This document shows, in pieces, positions 13,421-23,820 of a stretch of 64,000 bases of DNA. A model generated the notes under the pieces. That model was not told the DNA's origin and made no database searches. It was given only the letters and a program-made list of their open reading frames with translations. The stretch covers positions 18,096 to 82,095 of the forward strand of contig CAMCWB010000010.1 in assembly GCA_945882315.1 (NCBI GenBank). Direction: 5' to 3'. Origin of the DNA: Bauldia litoralis (GTDB lineage Bacteria; Pseudomonadota; Alphaproteobacteria; Rhizobiales; Kaistiaceae). A program made the translations under genes and the position numbers. The first letter of the stretch is position 1, and each line of letters opens with the position of its first letter.

Positions 13421-14731
13421 ATGTCTCTGACCGAACAAGCGACGGGTTCCCGTCTTTATCCCGGTTTTTTCTCAGCCAGCCTCGCCGAGGCCGATCCCCA
13501 GATCGCCGATGCGATCGCGAAGGAGCTCGGCCGCCAGAATCATGAAATCGAGCTGATCGCCTCGGAGAACATCGTCTCCCGCGCCGTCCTGGAAGCCCAG
13601 GGCTCGGTGATGACCAACAAATATGCCGAGGGCTATCCGGGCAAGCGCTATTACGGCGGCTGCCAGTTCGTCGACATCGCCGAGCAACTCGCGATTGACC
13701 GGGCGAAGCAGCTCTTCGGCTGCGACTTCGCCAACGTCCAGCCCAATTCCGGCAGCCAGATGAACCAGGCCGTCTTCCTGGCGCTGCTCAACCCCGGCGA
13801 CACCTTCATGGGTCTCGATCTGGCCGCCGGCGGCCATCTCACCCACGGCTCGCCGGTCAACATGTCGGGCAAGTGGTTCAAGGTGGCGCCCTATGGCGTG
13901 CGCCGCGAGGACCAGCTCCTCGACTATGACGAGATCGCCCGCATCGCCGAGCAGTCGAAGCCGCGGCTGATCATCGCCGGCGGCACCGCCTATTCGCGCC
14001 TCTGGGACTTCAAGCGCTTTCGCGAGATCGCCGATTCGGTCGGCGCCTATCTCATGGTCGACATGGCGCACTTCGCCGGGCTCGTCGCCGGTGGCGTTCA
14101 TCCGTCGCCGATCCCGCATGCCCATGTCGTCACGTCGACGACGCACAAGTCGCTCCGTGGTCCGCGCGGCGGCCTGATCCTCACCAATGACGAGGAGATC
14201 GCCAAGAAGATCAATTCGGCGGTCTTCCCCGGCCTGCAGGGCGGCCCGCTGATGCATGTCATCGCCGCCAAGGCGGTGGCCTTCGCCGAAGCACTTCGCC
14301 CCGATTTCAAGGTCTATGCCAAGAACGTCGTCGAGAACGCCCGGGCGCTCGCCGAGACGCTGCGCGTCTCGGGCTTCGACATCGTCTCCGGCGGCACCGA
14401 CAATCACCTGATGCTGGTCGACCTGCGGCCGAAGAGCCTCAAGGGCAATGTTTCGGAGAAGGCGCTGGTCCGCGCCGGCCTGACCTGCAACAAGAACGGC
14501 GTGCCCTACGATCCCGAAAAATTCTTCATCACCTCCGGCATTCGCCTCGGCACGCCGGCGTCGACGACGCGCGGCTTCGGCGTTGCCGAATTCCAGGAGG
14601 TCGGCCGCCTGATCGCCGAGGTGCTCGCCGCCGTGGCGCAATCGGAAGACGGTGCCGCGCCGCTGGTCGAAGCCGCGGTCAAGCAGAAGGTGAGGGCACT
14701 CGCCGACCGGTTCCCGATCTATCAGGCGTAA
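13421..14731 (+). CDS. glyA: serine hydroxymethyltransferase
   Basis: The 436-residue protein is full length. The PLP lysine is K243 in [15 protein letters not shown], and the N-terminal [12 protein letters not shown] and [13 protein letters not shown] segments are typical. It interconverts serine and glycine and charges tetrahydrofolate with a one-carbon unit. nrdR begins eight bases downstream, so glyA probably heads the nrdR-rib-nusB-thiL series. Confidence 0.98.
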   Translation: MSLTEQATGSRLYPGFFSASLAEADPQIADAIAKELGRQNHEIELIASENIVSRAVLEAQGSVMTNKYAEGYPGKRYYGGCQFVDIAEQLAIDRAKQLFGCDFANVQPNSGSQMNQAVFLALLNPGDTFMGLDLAAGGHLTHGSPVNMSGKWFKVAPYGVRREDQLLDYDEIARIAEQSKPRLIIAGGTAYSRLWDFKRFREIADSVGAYLMVDMAHFAGLVAGGVHPSPIPHAHVVTSTTHKSLRGPRGGLILTNDEEIAKKINSAVFPGLQGGPLMHVIAAKAVAFAEALRPDFKVYAKNVVENARALAETLRVSGFDIVSGGTDNHLMLVDLRPKSLKGNVSEKALVRAGLTCNKNGVPYDPEKFFITSGIRLGTPASTTRGFGVAEFQEVGRLIAEVLAAVAQSEDGAAPLVEAAVKQKVRALADRFPIYQA

Positions 14732-14739
14732 GGCACTCC

Positions 14740-15213
14740 ATGCGCTGCCCCTATTGCGGCAATGTCGATACGCAGGTGAAGGACTCGCGTCCCTCCGACG
14801 ATAATTCCGCGATTCGCCGCCGTCGCGTCTGCCAGGATTGCGGCGGCCGCTTCACCACCTTCGAGCGCGTCCAGCTCCGCGAGCTGATGGTGTCGAAGCG
14901 GAGCGGCCGGCGCGTGCCGTTCGATCGCGACAAGCTCGTCCGCTCGGTCCAGGTGGCGCTCCGCAAGCGCTCCGTCGATCCCGACCGGGTCGAACGCATG
15001 GTGTCCGGCATCGTCCGCCAGCTCGAGAGCGCCGGCGAAAGCGAGATCACCTCCGAGCAGATCGGCCATCTCGTCATGGCAGGCCTTCGCGGCCTTGACG
15101 ATGTTGCCTATGTCCGCTTCGCTTCGGTCTACCGCAACTTTCGCGAGGCGAAGGATTTCGAGACCTTCGTCGGCGAGCTTTCCGGCGAACCGGGCTCGGA
15201 CCGTAACGACTGA
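14740..15213 (+). CDS. nrdR: transcriptional repressor NrdR
   Basis: A 157-residue NrdR. The N-terminal zinc ribbon uses C3, C6, C31 and C34 (MRCPYCGN and VCQDCGG), and an ATP-cone domain follows ([20 protein letters not shown]). NrdR senses ATP/dATP and represses ribonucleotide reductase genes through NrdR boxes. No nrd genes are in the window. It sits between glyA and ribD, a common alphaproteobacterial order. Confidence 0.97.
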   Translation: MRCPYCGNVDTQVKDSRPSDDNSAIRRRRVCQDCGGRFTTFERVQLRELMVSKRSGRRVPFDRDKLVRSVQVALRKRSVDPDRVERMVSGIVRQLESAGESEITSEQIGHLVMAGLRGLDDVAYVRFASVYRNFREAKDFETFVGELSGEPGSDRND

Positions 15214-15227
15214 TTGTGAGGCGGCCC

Positions 15228-16382
15228 ATGGCGACACGGAAGCCGAACTCCACCGATGCCGCCGAAATCGATCCGGCGCTCGACCGCCGTTTCATGGCCG
15301 CGGCCATGCGCCTCGGCCGTCGCAATCTCGGCCAGACCCATCCCAATCCGGCTGTCGGCGCGCTTGTCGTGCGAACCGATGGCGAGACGCCAGTCGTCGT
15401 CGGCCGCGGCTGGACGGCGGCGAGCGGCCGGCCGCATGCCGAGACCATGGCGCTTGCAGAGGCCGGCGCCGCCGCCAAGGGCGCAACGGTCTATGTAACG
15501 CTCGAACCCTGCTCGCATGAGGGCCAGACGCCTCCCTGCGCCAACGCCCTCATTGCCGCGGGTGTCGCTCGCGTCGTCACCGCAATGGAAGACCCCGACG
15601 AGCGCGTCGCGGGCAGGGGCCACCAGATGCTGCGCGACGCCGGCATCGCCGTCACCACCGGCGTGCTTTCCGGCCAGGCCAGGATCACCCATGCCGGCCA
15701 TATCTCACGCGTCACGCGCGGTCGCCCGCATGTCGTCCTCAAGCTTGCCGTCTCGGCCGACGGCATGATCGGCCGCCGCGAGGGCGAGCGCATGATGATC
15801 ACCGGCCGCGCCGCCTTCGATGCGGTGCAGGCGATGCGTATCGAATCCGACGCGGTCATGATCGGCATCGGCACGGCGCTGATCGACGATCCGCGGCTGA
15901 CGGTTCGCTTTGCCGGCCTCGCCGGGCGGACGCCGCTCCGGATCGTTCTCGATGCGACGGCGCGCCTGCGGCTGAATTCCAATCTCATCCAGACCGCCCG
16001 CGACGTGCCGCTGGTTGTCGTGGTCGGCCCGGAGGCGCTCGACGAGCGCAAGGCCGCTCTTGCCGATGCCGGCGCCCGCATCGTCGAAGTCGGCGGCGGC
16101 CCCGGCGGCCTCAACATCAACGAGGTCTTTGCGAAGCTCGCCGGAGAAGGCTTGACCCGTGTTCTCGTCGAGGGCGGCTCCCAGCTCGCCTCGACGCTGG
16201 TCGCCGAGGATCTTCTCGACGAGGTCGTGCTGTTCCGCGCACCCGTCGTCGTCGGTCCCGACGGGGTGAGGGCGCTGGACGGCTACGCCTTGTCCGCGAT
16301 CGAGCGCACGCCGCGCTACCGCCAGATCGAGTCGGCAATGGTCGGCGACGACCAGATGCGCCGCTACCTTCGCGCCGCCTGA
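15228..16382 (+). CDS. ribD: bifunctional riboflavin deaminase/reductase RibD
   Basis: ATG 15228, with GAGG six bases upstream, gives 384 residues; GTG 15216 is an alternative start. The deaminase domain has the zinc site HAETMAL (H70, catalytic E72) and PCSHEGQTPPC (C95, C104). The reductase domain (residues about 165-380) begins at RPHVVLKLAVSADGMIGR. The enzyme carries out the second and third steps of riboflavin synthesis. It is followed three bases later by ribE. No FMN riboswitch is visible upstream, so expression is probably set by the glyA/nrdR transcript. Confidence 0.96.
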   Translation: MATRKPNSTDAAEIDPALDRRFMAAAMRLGRRNLGQTHPNPAVGALVVRTDGETPVVVGRGWTAASGRPHAETMALAEAGAAAKGATVYVTLEPCSHEGQTPPCANALIAAGVARVVTAMEDPDERVAGRGHQMLRDAGIAVTTGVLSGQARITHAGHISRVTRGRPHVVLKLAVSADGMIGRREGERMMITGRAAFDAVQAMRIESDAVMIGIGTALIDDPRLTVRFAGLAGRTPLRIVLDATARLRLNSNLIQTARDVPLVVVVGPEALDERKAALADAGARIVEVGGGPGGLNINEVFAKLAGEGLTRVLVEGGSQLASTLVAEDLLDEVVLFRAPVVVGPDGVRALDGYALSAIERTPRYRQIESAMVGDDQMRRYLRAA

Positions 16383-16384
16383 TC

Positions 16385-16987
16385 ATGTTCACCGGAGTCG
16401 TCACCGATATCGGAAGGGTCGCTGCGGTTCGCGAGAGCAACGCGGTGCGCCGCATTGCGATCGACAGCGCTTATGACGCGCAGACGATCGCCATCGGCGC
16501 GTCGATCGCCTGTGCCGGCATCTGCCTGACGGCGGTCTCTGTGGAAGCCATCGCCGGCGGCGCCCGTTTCGAGGTCGACGCCGCGCCAGAAACGCTTCGC
16601 CTGACCAATGCGGGCCACTGGACGATCGGCATGCCGCTCAATCTCGAACGCTCCTTGCGCATGGGGGATGAACTCGGCGGCCATCTCGTCAGCGGCCATA
16701 TCGACGGCCTCGCGACGATCCTCGAGCGGACCGACATCGGCGACGCCGTCCGCTTCGTTTTCGAGGCGCCCCGCGACCTTTCGCGCTTCATCGCGACCAA
16801 AGGCTCGGTCGCGCTCGATGGCACGTCACTCACCGTAAACGGTGTCGATGGCGCGCGATTTACTTGCCTCCTCATCCCCCATACGCTTCAGGTAACGACC
16901 TGGGGCGATCGTCAGGCGGGCGACACGGTCCATCTCGAGATCGACCAGTTGGCCCGCTATGTTGCGCGCCTCGCCGAGGCGGGCTAA
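16385..16987 (+). CDS. ribE: riboflavin synthase, alpha subunit
   Basis: The 200-residue protein starts MFTGVVTDIG and contains two lumazine-binding repeats (residues about 1-95 and 97-190; the second opens HLVSGHIDGLATI). It converts two lumazine molecules into riboflavin and the RibA/D-derived pyrimidine. It lies directly between ribD and ribH in one operon. Confidence 0.96.
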   Translation: MFTGVVTDIGRVAAVRESNAVRRIAIDSAYDAQTIAIGASIACAGICLTAVSVEAIAGGARFEVDAAPETLRLTNAGHWTIGMPLNLERSLRMGDELGGHLVSGHIDGLATILERTDIGDAVRFVFEAPRDLSRFIATKGSVALDGTSLTVNGVDGARFTCLLIPHTLQVTTWGDRQAGDTVHLEIDQLARYVARLAEAG

Positions 16988-17016
16988 AGCCTTCCGCCGA
17001 CATTGGAATTCAATAA

Positions 17017-17469
17017 ATGACCGATAAGCCTCTCCATCTCCTCGTCATCGAGGCGCGCTTCTACGACGACCTTTCCGACGAACTCTTCCGCGGCGCCCTT
17101 GCCACGCTGGAGCGGGCCGGCGCGACGCATGACCGCGTCACGGTGCCCGGTGCGCTCGAGATTCCGGCCGCGGTTTCGATGGCGCTCGATGCGATGGAAG
17201 GCGGCGACGTGCATTATGACGGCTTCGTCTGCCTCGGCTGCGTGATCCGCGGCGAGACGGCGCATTTCGATATCGTCGCCCAGCAGTCGGCGCGCGCCCT
17301 GATGGACCTTTCGGTCAGCGAGAGCCTAGCCCTCGGCAACGGCATCCTCACCGTCGAGAATGAAGCCCAAGCCTGGGCGCGGGCCCGCGTCGGCGAGCAG
17401 AACAAGGGCGGTGCCGCAGCCGAAGCAGCGCTCGCCATGATCGCTCTTCGCCAGCAGCTTGGGCTGTGA
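17017..17469 (+). CDS. ribH: 6,7-dimethyl-8-ribityllumazine synthase
   Basis: A 150-residue lumazine synthase with [15 protein letters not shown] and [14 protein letters not shown] near the substrate site. It makes the lumazine substrate used by ribE and usually forms pentamers or 60-mer shells. nusB starts one base after its stop, so the two are translationally linked. Confidence 0.96.
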   Translation: MTDKPLHLLVIEARFYDDLSDELFRGALATLERAGATHDRVTVPGALEIPAAVSMALDAMEGGDVHYDGFVCLGCVIRGETAHFDIVAQQSARALMDLSVSESLALGNGILTVENEAQAWARARVGEQNKGGAAAEAALAMIALRQQLGL

Positions 17470-17470
17470 G

Positions 17471-17977
17471 ATGAAGGCGGCGGAAACCACCCCATCGACG
17501 CGGCCCCCCCGACCGGCCAACCAGCGCGGCGCGGCTCGGCTTGCGGCCGTGCAGGCGCTCTATCAGATGGATCTCGGCGGCGCCTCGCTTCCCGACGTCC
17601 TCGCGGAATTCGAATCCTACCGCCTCGGCAAGGAAATCGACGGTGACCAGTATCGCGACGCCGATTTCGCTTTCTTCCGTGATGTGGTCGGCGGCGTCGT
17701 CCGGGAACAGCAGGCACTCGACCCGGTCGTTCACACGACCCTTTCCGCGGGCTGGCCGCTGGCGCGTATCGACGTGACGCTGCGGGCGATCCTGCGGGCC
17801 GGCGCCTATGAACTGGCAGGCCGCACCGATGTGCCGGCGCGCGTCGTCATCGCCGAATATGTCGATGTCGCCAAGGCTTTCTTCGAGGGCGACGTGCCGG
17901 CTATGGTCAACGGCGTGCTGGATGCGATCGCCCGCCGGTTGCGGCCGGCGGAATTCACGCCGACGGAGGACGCCTGA
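17471..17977 (+). CDS. nusB: transcription antitermination factor NusB
   Basis: From ATG 17471 ([10 protein letters not shown]...) the protein has 168 residues; the frame opens at a TTG 12 bases earlier inside ribH, which is less likely. The RNA-binding start [17 protein letters not shown] and the [12 protein letters not shown] and [14 protein letters not shown] segments are diagnostic. NusB works with NusE (S10) on boxA RNA in rRNA antitermination. Confidence 0.95.
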   Translation: MKAAETTPSTRPPRPANQRGAARLAAVQALYQMDLGGASLPDVLAEFESYRLGKEIDGDQYRDADFAFFRDVVGGVVREQQALDPVVHTTLSAGWPLARIDVTLRAILRAGAYELAGRTDVPARVVIAEYVDVAKAFFEGDVPAMVNGVLDAIARRLRPAEFTPTEDA

Positions 17978-17981
17978 CACG

Positions 17982-18971
17982 ATGGCAACGCGCAAGAGGC
18001 GGGCAGGCGAGTTCACGCTGATCGAGCGTTACTTTCGCCCGCTGGCGACGAGCGCGGGCGCGTTCGGGCTTTTGGATGATGCAGCGCTCCTGACGCCGCC
18101 GAGCCGCGAGGAACTGGTGCTCACCGTCGATACGGTGGCCGCTGGCGTCCACTTCTTCTCCGACGATCCGGCGATTTCGATCGCCCGCAAGGCGCTCCGC
18201 GTCAATCTTTCGGATCTCGCCGCGAAGGGCGCGACGCCGCTCGGCTATCTTCTCTCGCTGGCGCTGCCGAAGAACTGGACAGAGAAATGGGTCCAGAATT
18301 TTTCCAAAGGGCTCGCCGAGGACCAGGCTGAGTTCGGCATCTCGCTTCTGGGTGGTGATACGACGCGGGCCTCCGGCGGCCTGACCATCACTATCACCGC
18401 GATCGGCACGGTCCCGAAAAAGGGGATCGTCCGGCGTGCCGGCGCCAGGATCGGCAACGCGGTCTTCGTTTCCGGAACCGTCGGCGACGCGGCGCTCGGC
18501 CTCGCGGTCAAGCGCAGCAAGCTCAAGGTGCCGAAGAAGGACGAGATTTTCCTTCGCGACCGTTACCTCCATCCGCAGCCGCGGGTGCAACTGGCGCCGG
18601 TCCTCCGCGACTATGCGACGAGTGCCATGGACGTCTCGGACGGGCTCATCGGCGATCTTGCCCATATCTGCCGGGCGTCCGGGGTCGGCGCGACGATCGA
18701 GGTCTCGCGCCTGCCGCTCTCGGATGCGGCGCGAAACGTCATCCTCCGCGACCGCAAGAAGCTCGCGACCGTGCTGACCGGCGGTGACGATTACGAGATT
18801 CTTGCGACCGTCGAGCATCGCAATATCGGCAGGTTCGTCGCCGACGCCTTCGCCAGCGGCGTTCCTGTGGCGCAGATCGGCTGGGTCGGGGAGGGCAATC
18901 CGCTGCCCATCGTGCTCGGCGCCAAGGGGCGGCCCCTGCGGCTCAAGGAATTGAGCCACACGCACTTTTGA
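17982..18971 (+). CDS. thiL: thiamine-monophosphate kinase
   Basis: ATG 17982, four bases after the nusB stop, gives 329 residues (ATRKRRAGEFTLIERYF...). Typical segments are FGLLDDAALL, TVDTVAAGVHFF and AMDVSDGLIGDL, the metal- and ATP-binding sites of the PurM-like fold. It phosphorylates thiamine monophosphate to thiamine pyrophosphate. It ends the glyA-to-thiL series; no TPP riboswitch is visible. Confidence 0.95.
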   Translation: MATRKRRAGEFTLIERYFRPLATSAGAFGLLDDAALLTPPSREELVLTVDTVAAGVHFFSDDPAISIARKALRVNLSDLAAKGATPLGYLLSLALPKNWTEKWVQNFSKGLAEDQAEFGISLLGGDTTRASGGLTITITAIGTVPKKGIVRRAGARIGNAVFVSGTVGDAALGLAVKRSKLKVPKKDEIFLRDRYLHPQPRVQLAPVLRDYATSAMDVSDGLIGDLAHICRASGVGATIEVSRLPLSDAARNVILRDRKKLATVLTGGDDYEILATVEHRNIGRFVADAFASGVPVAQIGWVGEGNPLPIVLGAKGRPLRLKELSHTHF

Positions 18972-19048
18972 CGGATTCCAGTCTCGAATCCGGCTAAGGT
19001 CGCGGCGAATTGGCTCGCCAGCAAGAAGCCGCGCCGGAAGAGACGTCG

Positions 19049-20275
19049 ATGGATCAAACGGTTCCGGTTTCGGAATTGGCTCACGAAGCGGATGCGCGCT
19101 GGAATGCGCGTCTCTATGCGGCCGCGCAGGCGATCAATGGCGCCCTGCCGCCGATCTGCTTCTCGGTCGGCTCGCTGACCGGCTACTACCTCCTGGGACC
19201 GGACAAGTCGCTGGCGACCGTGCCGGTGACCGGTTACACGGTCGGCGTCGCTATGGGTGCCATTCCGGCGGCGATGCTGATGCGGCGCGTCGGGCGGCGG
19301 ACCGGCTTCGTTGTCGGCTCGGTCATCGCGATCGCGGCCGGCATTCTGTCGGCCATCGCCATCATCCAGGCCACCTTTATCGGCTTTACCGCTGCGATGA
19401 CCCTTGCCGGTATCTCCGGCGCCTTTGTCCAGCAATACCGTTTCGCAGCCGCCGACAGCGGCAATCCGGATGCCCGCGCGCGCGCCATCTCCTGGGTTCT
19501 GGCCGGCGGCGTCGTCTCCGCCGTGGTCGGTCCGCAAACCGTCATCCACACCCATGACCTGTTCGACCCGATCCCCTTCGCGGGTTCCTTTCTGGCCATG
19601 TCCGGCCTTGCCGCGCTGGGGCTGGTCATTCTTCTGTTTCTCAAGGGCGAGGCCCGCTTTCCGGCCCGCGTCATGGCGGGCAGCGGCAAGGGGCGGCCGC
19701 TTTCCGAGATCGCCCGTCAGCCGCGCTTCCTCGTGGCGGTGCTCTGCGGCATGGCTTCTTACGCCCTGATGAGCCTGACCATGACCGCGGCGCCGCTTGC
19801 GATCGTGTCCTGCGGCCTCGGCGAGACCAATGCGGCGCTGGGCATCCAGTGGCATGTGCTCGCCATGTTCGGCCCGAGCTTCTTCACCGGCCGGCTCATC
19901 GCCCGGTTCGGCAAGGAAAAGGTCATCGTCGCCGGGATGCTGCTTCTCGGCTGCGGCGCCGTCGTGGCGCTTGACGGCATCGATCTCTTCAATTTCTGGG
20001 GGGCGATGGTCTTCCTCGGCGTCGGCTGGAATTTCGGCTTCATCGGCGCGACCGCGATGCTGACCGAGGTTTACCGGCCCGAGGAAAAGAGCCGAATTCA
20101 GGGAATCAACGATTTCTGCGTCTTCGCGGCGGTCGCGGTCGCGTCCTTCTCGTCCGGGCAACTCCTCAGCACGGTCGGCTGGACCTGGATGAATTACGGG
20201 TCCTTCCCGATCATCGCGCTGTGCCTCGCGGGCCTCGCCTGGCTCGCCCTTGTCGCCCGCCGGCGGACCGCCTGA
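19049..20275 (+). CDS. MFS transporter
   Basis: The ATG at 19049 has GGAAGAG eight bases upstream and gives 408 residues; TTG 19010 is an alternative start. There are about 12 hydrophobic segments in two halves, with a cytoplasmic loop rich in basic residues near LMRRVGRRTGF, the usual MFS A-motif position. The substrate cannot be inferred. It stands alone between thiL and the pyrophosphatase gene. Confidence 0.82.
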   Translation: MDQTVPVSELAHEADARWNARLYAAAQAINGALPPICFSVGSLTGYYLLGPDKSLATVPVTGYTVGVAMGAIPAAMLMRRVGRRTGFVVGSVIAIAAGILSAIAIIQATFIGFTAAMTLAGISGAFVQQYRFAAADSGNPDARARAISWVLAGGVVSAVVGPQTVIHTHDLFDPIPFAGSFLAMSGLAALGLVILLFLKGEARFPARVMAGSGKGRPLSEIARQPRFLVAVLCGMASYALMSLTMTAAPLAIVSCGLGETNAALGIQWHVLAMFGPSFFTGRLIARFGKEKVIVAGMLLLGCGAVVALDGIDLFNFWGAMVFLGVGWNFGFIGATAMLTEVYRPEEKSRIQGINDFCVFAAVAVASFSSGQLLSTVGWTWMNYGSFPIIALCLAGLAWLALVARRRTA

Positions 20276-20292
20276 GCGGCTTTCGGCGGGTC

Positions 20293-20321
20293 TTGACGCG
20301 CCGAAATGCCGCGTTCATATC
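20293..20321 (+). promoter_or_regulatory. sigma70-type promoter for hppA
   Basis: TTGACG and CATATC are separated by exactly 17 bases, 120 bases ahead of the hppA start. The boxes fit the alphaproteobacterial housekeeping consensus moderately well. Confidence 0.5.
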
Positions 20322-20440
20322 CTAGCCGCGATTCATGAGGGGGGCGTCTACGGGGAGTCGCGCCCTTTTTCCCTTACGCTCTGGCCGGTCCCGGTGTCGT
20401 CTCGACGGCTCTTCCGGTGAGATATGGAGGAAATAACAAG

Positions 20441-22552
20441 GTGTTGCTTTATCTCATCATTCTTTGCGGGCTCCTGTCGGTTGCCTATGGCATCTGGGCA
20501 GCGCGTGACGTCCTTGCCGCCGACGCCGGTAATGCGCGGATGCAGGAAATCGCCGCCGCCATTCAGGAAGGCGCTACCGCCTACCTGACGCGGCAGTACA
20601 CCACGATCGCCATCGTCGGCGTGGTCATCTTCGTCATCGTCGCCTGGCTGCTCTCGCTGACCGTCGCGATCGGCTTCGCCATCGGCGCGGTGCTCTCCGG
20701 GATGGCCGGTTTCATCGGCATGATGGTGTCGGTACGCGCCAACGTCCGCACCGCGCAGGCCGCCAGCCAGAGCCTCGCCGCCGGCCTCGGCATCGCCTTC
20801 CGCTCCGGCGCGATCACCGGCCTTCTGGTCGCCGGCCTCGCGCTCCTCGGCGTCACCGTCTACTTCGTCATCCTGACGCGGGTCGCCGGCTACGCCCTCG
20901 GCGACCGTGTCGTCATCGACGCGCTGGTCGCTCTCGGCTTCGGCGCTTCGCTCATCTCGATCTTCGCCCGTCTCGGCGGCGGCATCTTCACCAAGGGTGC
21001 GGATGTCGGCGGCGATCTCGTCGGCAAGGTCGAAGCGGGAATTCCCGAAGATGACCCCCGCAACCCGGCCACCATTGCCGACAATGTCGGCGACAATGTC
21101 GGTGACTGCGCCGGCATGGCGGCCGACCTCTTCGAGACCTATGCGGTGACCATCGTCGCCACCATGGTTCTCGCCTCGATCTTCTTCGCCGGCACCGATC
21201 TGGTTGCCTCGGCGATGACCTACCCGCTCGCGATCGGCGGCGCCTGCGTGATCACCTCGATCATCGGCACCTTCTTCGTGAAGCTCGGCTCCAACAACTC
21301 GATCATGGGCGCCCTCTACAAGGGCTTCATCGCGACGGCCGTTCTGTCGCTGATCGTGCTTTACCCGGTCACCATGCTGGTCTTCGGCGATATGTCGGTG
21401 ACGCTTGCCGGCCAGGCTTTCACCGCGACGGATCTCTTCCTGTGCGGTTTCGCGGGTCTGGTCGTCACCGGCCTGCTCATCTGGATCACGGAATACTACA
21501 CGGGCATCGGCTACCGCCCGGTTCTGTCGATCGCCAGGGCGTCGGTCACCGGCCACGGCACCAACGTCATCCAGGGTCTCGCCGTCTCGCTCGAGGCGAC
21601 CGCGCTGCCGGCCCTCGTCATCATCGCCGGCATCCTCGTGACCTACTCGCTCGCCGGCCTGTTCGGCATCGCGATCGCCGTCACCACCATGCTGGCGCTA
21701 GCCGGCGTCGTGGTGGCGCTCGATGCCTTCGGCCCGGTCACCGACAATGCCGGCGGCATCGCCGAGATGGCGGACCTGCCCCCGGAAGTGCGCCGCACGA
21801 CCGACGCCCTCGACGCCGTCGGCAACACCACAAAGGCGGTCACCAAGGGCTACGCGATCGGCTCGGCCGGTCTCGGCGCACTGGTGCTCTTCGCGGCCTA
21901 CACGGAGGACCTCAAGTTTTTCGCGGCCAATCCGACCGAGTTCCCGTATTTCGCCGATGTCGGAACGGTCGACTTCTCGCTGTCCAACCCCTACGTCGTG
22001 GTCGGCCTGCTGTTCGGCGGCCTGCTGCCCTACCTCTTCTGCGGCATCACGATGACCGCCGTCGGCCGGGCAGCCGGCGCGATCGTCGAGGAAGTCCGCC
22101 GGCAGTTCCGCGAGAAGCCGGGCATCATGGAAGGCCGCGAGAAGCCGGACTACGGCCGTGCGGTCGACATCCTGACCCGCGCCGCGATCAAGGAAATGAT
22201 CGTGCCGTCGCTCCTGCCGGTCCTGTCGCCGATCGTCGTCTTCTTCGTCATCAACTTGATCGGCGGAAAGTCGGCGGCCTTCTCGGCGCTCGGCGCGATG
22301 CTTCTCGGCGTGATCGTCACCGGCCTCTTCGTCGCCATCTCGATGACGGCGGGCGGTGGCGCCTGGGACAATGCCAAGAAATACATCGAGGACGGCAATT
22401 ACGGCGGCAAGGGCTCTGAAGCCCACAAGGCCGCGGTTACCGGCGACACTGTCGGCGACCCCTACAAGGACACGGCCGGTCCGGCCGTCAATCCGATGAT
22501 CAAGATCACCAACATCGTCGCGCTGCTGCTGCTGGCAGTTCTGGCGCACTAG
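20441..22552 (+). CDS. hppA: K+-insensitive pyrophosphate-energized proton pump
   Basis: The GTG at 20441, with GGAGG ten bases upstream, is the best start and gives 703 residues; an in-frame GTG at 20417 lacks this spacing. About 16 membrane segments alternate with conserved loops such as [13 protein letters not shown] and [19 protein letters not shown], which bind Mg-pyrophosphate. K465 in [10 protein letters not shown] replaces the alanine of K+-dependent enzymes, so the protein should be K+-independent. It couples pyrophosphate hydrolysis to proton export. Two strong terminators follow. Confidence 0.96.
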   Translation: MLLYLIILCGLLSVAYGIWAARDVLAADAGNARMQEIAAAIQEGATAYLTRQYTTIAIVGVVIFVIVAWLLSLTVAIGFAIGAVLSGMAGFIGMMVSVRANVRTAQAASQSLAAGLGIAFRSGAITGLLVAGLALLGVTVYFVILTRVAGYALGDRVVIDALVALGFGASLISIFARLGGGIFTKGADVGGDLVGKVEAGIPEDDPRNPATIADNVGDNVGDCAGMAADLFETYAVTIVATMVLASIFFAGTDLVASAMTYPLAIGGACVITSIIGTFFVKLGSNNSIMGALYKGFIATAVLSLIVLYPVTMLVFGDMSVTLAGQAFTATDLFLCGFAGLVVTGLLIWITEYYTGIGYRPVLSIARASVTGHGTNVIQGLAVSLEATALPALVIIAGILVTYSLAGLFGIAIAVTTMLALAGVVVALDAFGPVTDNAGGIAEMADLPPEVRRTTDALDAVGNTTKAVTKGYAIGSAGLGALVLFAAYTEDLKFFAANPTEFPYFADVGTVDFSLSNPYVVVGLLFGGLLPYLFCGITMTAVGRAAGAIVEEVRRQFREKPGIMEGREKPDYGRAVDILTRAAIKEMIVPSLLPVLSPIVVFFVINLIGGKSAAFSALGAMLLGVIVTGLFVAISMTAGGGAWDNAKKYIEDGNYGGKGSEAHKAAVTGDTVGDPYKDTAGPAVNPMIKITNIVALLLLAVLAH

Positions 22553-22558
22553 AAAAAA

Positions 22559-22632
22559 GGCCTGTCCCGGACTTCTTCCGGGACAGGCCGCCTAAACAAA
22601 AGCCCCGCCGGTGATGCCGGCGGGGCTTTTTT
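22559..22632. terminator. tandem terminator hairpins between hppA and bamE
   Basis: Two perfect stems lie between converging genes. The first pairs GGCCTGTCCCGG (22559-22570) with CCGGGACAGGCC (22578-22589). The second pairs GCCCCGCCGG (22602-22611) with CCGGCGGGGC (22617-22626) and runs into TTTTTT; its A-rich left flank makes it usable from the other strand too. Confidence 0.9.
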
Positions 22633-22653
22633 GATTCCGGCAGCGCAGGTGGG

Positions 22654-23148
22654 CTACAGGCCGAAGGGCGAACCCATGCCGACGACGCCGCTCAGCACCT
22701 GCTGGAGGAAATTGTCGTCCTTGCCGCGGGTCGGCGTGGTCTTGGTGATGAAGTCGAAGACCTTGCCGTCCTTCATCCCGTAATCGGCGATCCGCTCGAC
22801 ATTCTGTTCCTTGGTGAAATAGACGGCGAGCACCCGCTGGTCGACGACCTTGTCGGGAAGGAAGGCAGCCGACTGCTTCCGCGTCTGGCTGATGTAGTAG
22901 AAGACCTCGCCGCCATAATTGGCGGTCGTCGACGGCGAGCCGAGGGCGATCAGCACCTGGTCCTTGCTCGAGCCGACCGGCACCTGTTCGAGGGCCGTCT
23001 GCGACACCACATAGCCATGATAGGATGTCTTGGAGATACCGCCGCCGCCACCCGTCGAACAGGCGGCGAGCGGCAGGACCAGGGCAAGCGCCAGGGTCGC
23101 CGGACGGCGGACCGGCTTGCGGATCGATTTCACCGGCATGCGGCTCAT
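22654..23148 (-). CDS. bamE: outer membrane assembly lipoprotein BamE (SmpA/OmlA)
   Basis: From ATG 23148, with AAGGA upstream, the protein has 164 residues. A lipoprotein signal ends at LPLAACSTGG, so the cysteine would be lipidated. The BamE/SmpA domain spans residues about 45-130 (LEQVPVGSSKDQVLIALGSPS). BamE is an accessory subunit of the BAM complex that inserts beta-barrel proteins. The reading frame continues upstream in frame without lipoprotein features and was not used. It is divergent from the bc1-chaperone gene. Confidence 0.88.
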   Translation of the reverse strand: MSRMPVKSIRKPVRRPATLALALVLPLAACSTGGGGGISKTSYHGYVVSQTALEQVPVGSSKDQVLIALGSPSTTANYGGEVFYYISQTRKQSAAFLPDKVVDQRVLAVYFTKEQNVERIADYGMKDGKVFDFITKTTPTRGKDDNFLQQVLSGVVGMGSPFGL

Positions 23149-23262
23149 TGAGATGTCCTTGCTCGGAAGCTTGGCATTTCCCCTAGCGTGGGCTAGTCCA
23201 GCTTGCAACTTTGGTGGGCAAGAAAGGGCCGAAAATCGGTCCTGTACCCGCGGAGAAAGACC

Positions 23263-23820
23263 TTGTTTGGCCGATTCTTCAACCGCGATCGCCCCAGCGA
23301 GCGCATAGCATCCGCGCTTTACGGCGCGATCGTGGCACAGGCCCGCCAGCCGGCGCTTTATTCGGAACTCGGCGTTCCGGACAACGTCTCCGGCCGTTTC
23401 GAGATGATTGTGCTGCACCTCGTCCTTGTCTCGCGCCGCCTCAAGACGGCTGGCGAGCCGGCGCGAAAGGCCGGGCAGGACGCTTTCGACCTGTTCTGCA
23501 ACGAGATGGACAATTCGCTGCGGGAGTTGGGCGTTGGCGACCTGAAGGTGCCGCGCAAGATGCGCGAGGTCGGCGAAGCCTATTTCGGCCGGGCCGCGGC
23601 CTACGAGCCGGGCCTTGCCGTCGGCGATGGCGAAGCGCTCGCCGCCGCCTTCGGACGCACCGTCTTCGGCGATGCCGTGCCGCCGGGAACGGCGCTTGCT
23701 CTGGCCCGCTATGCGCTCGCCGCCGCCGGTGAACTGAACCGGCAGGATGAAGGGTCGATCGTCGCGCGCCCGTCCTTTCCCGATGCGGCCCGCTTCGCGC
23801 TCGAGGAGAAAACCGCATGA
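23263..23820 (+). CDS. ubiquinol-cytochrome c chaperone (CBP3-type) family protein
   Basis: TTG 23263 (FGRFFNRDRPSERIASALY...), with GGAG eight bases upstream, gives 185 residues and matches the usual N-terminus; the frame is open for 20 more codons. The ubiquinol_cyt_C_chap domain covers most of the protein (PALYSELGVPDNVSGRFEMI). In mitochondria CBP3 aids cytochrome b assembly; bacterial homologues are presumed to act on the bc1 complex. Its stop overlaps the DUF177 start (ATGA). Confidence 0.85.
   Translation: MFGRFFNRDRPSERIASALYGAIVAQARQPALYSELGVPDNVSGRFEMIVLHLVLVSRRLKTAGEPARKAGQDAFDLFCNEMDNSLRELGVGDLKVPRKMREVGEAYFGRAAAYEPGLAVGDGEALAAAFGRTVFGDAVPPGTALALARYALAAAGELNRQDEGSIVARPSFPDAARFALEEKTA

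Noticed and set aside
15000..15230. FMN riboswitch ahead of ribD
   Set aside because: nrdR coding sequence ends 14 bases before the ribD start and no RFN-type structure is present.
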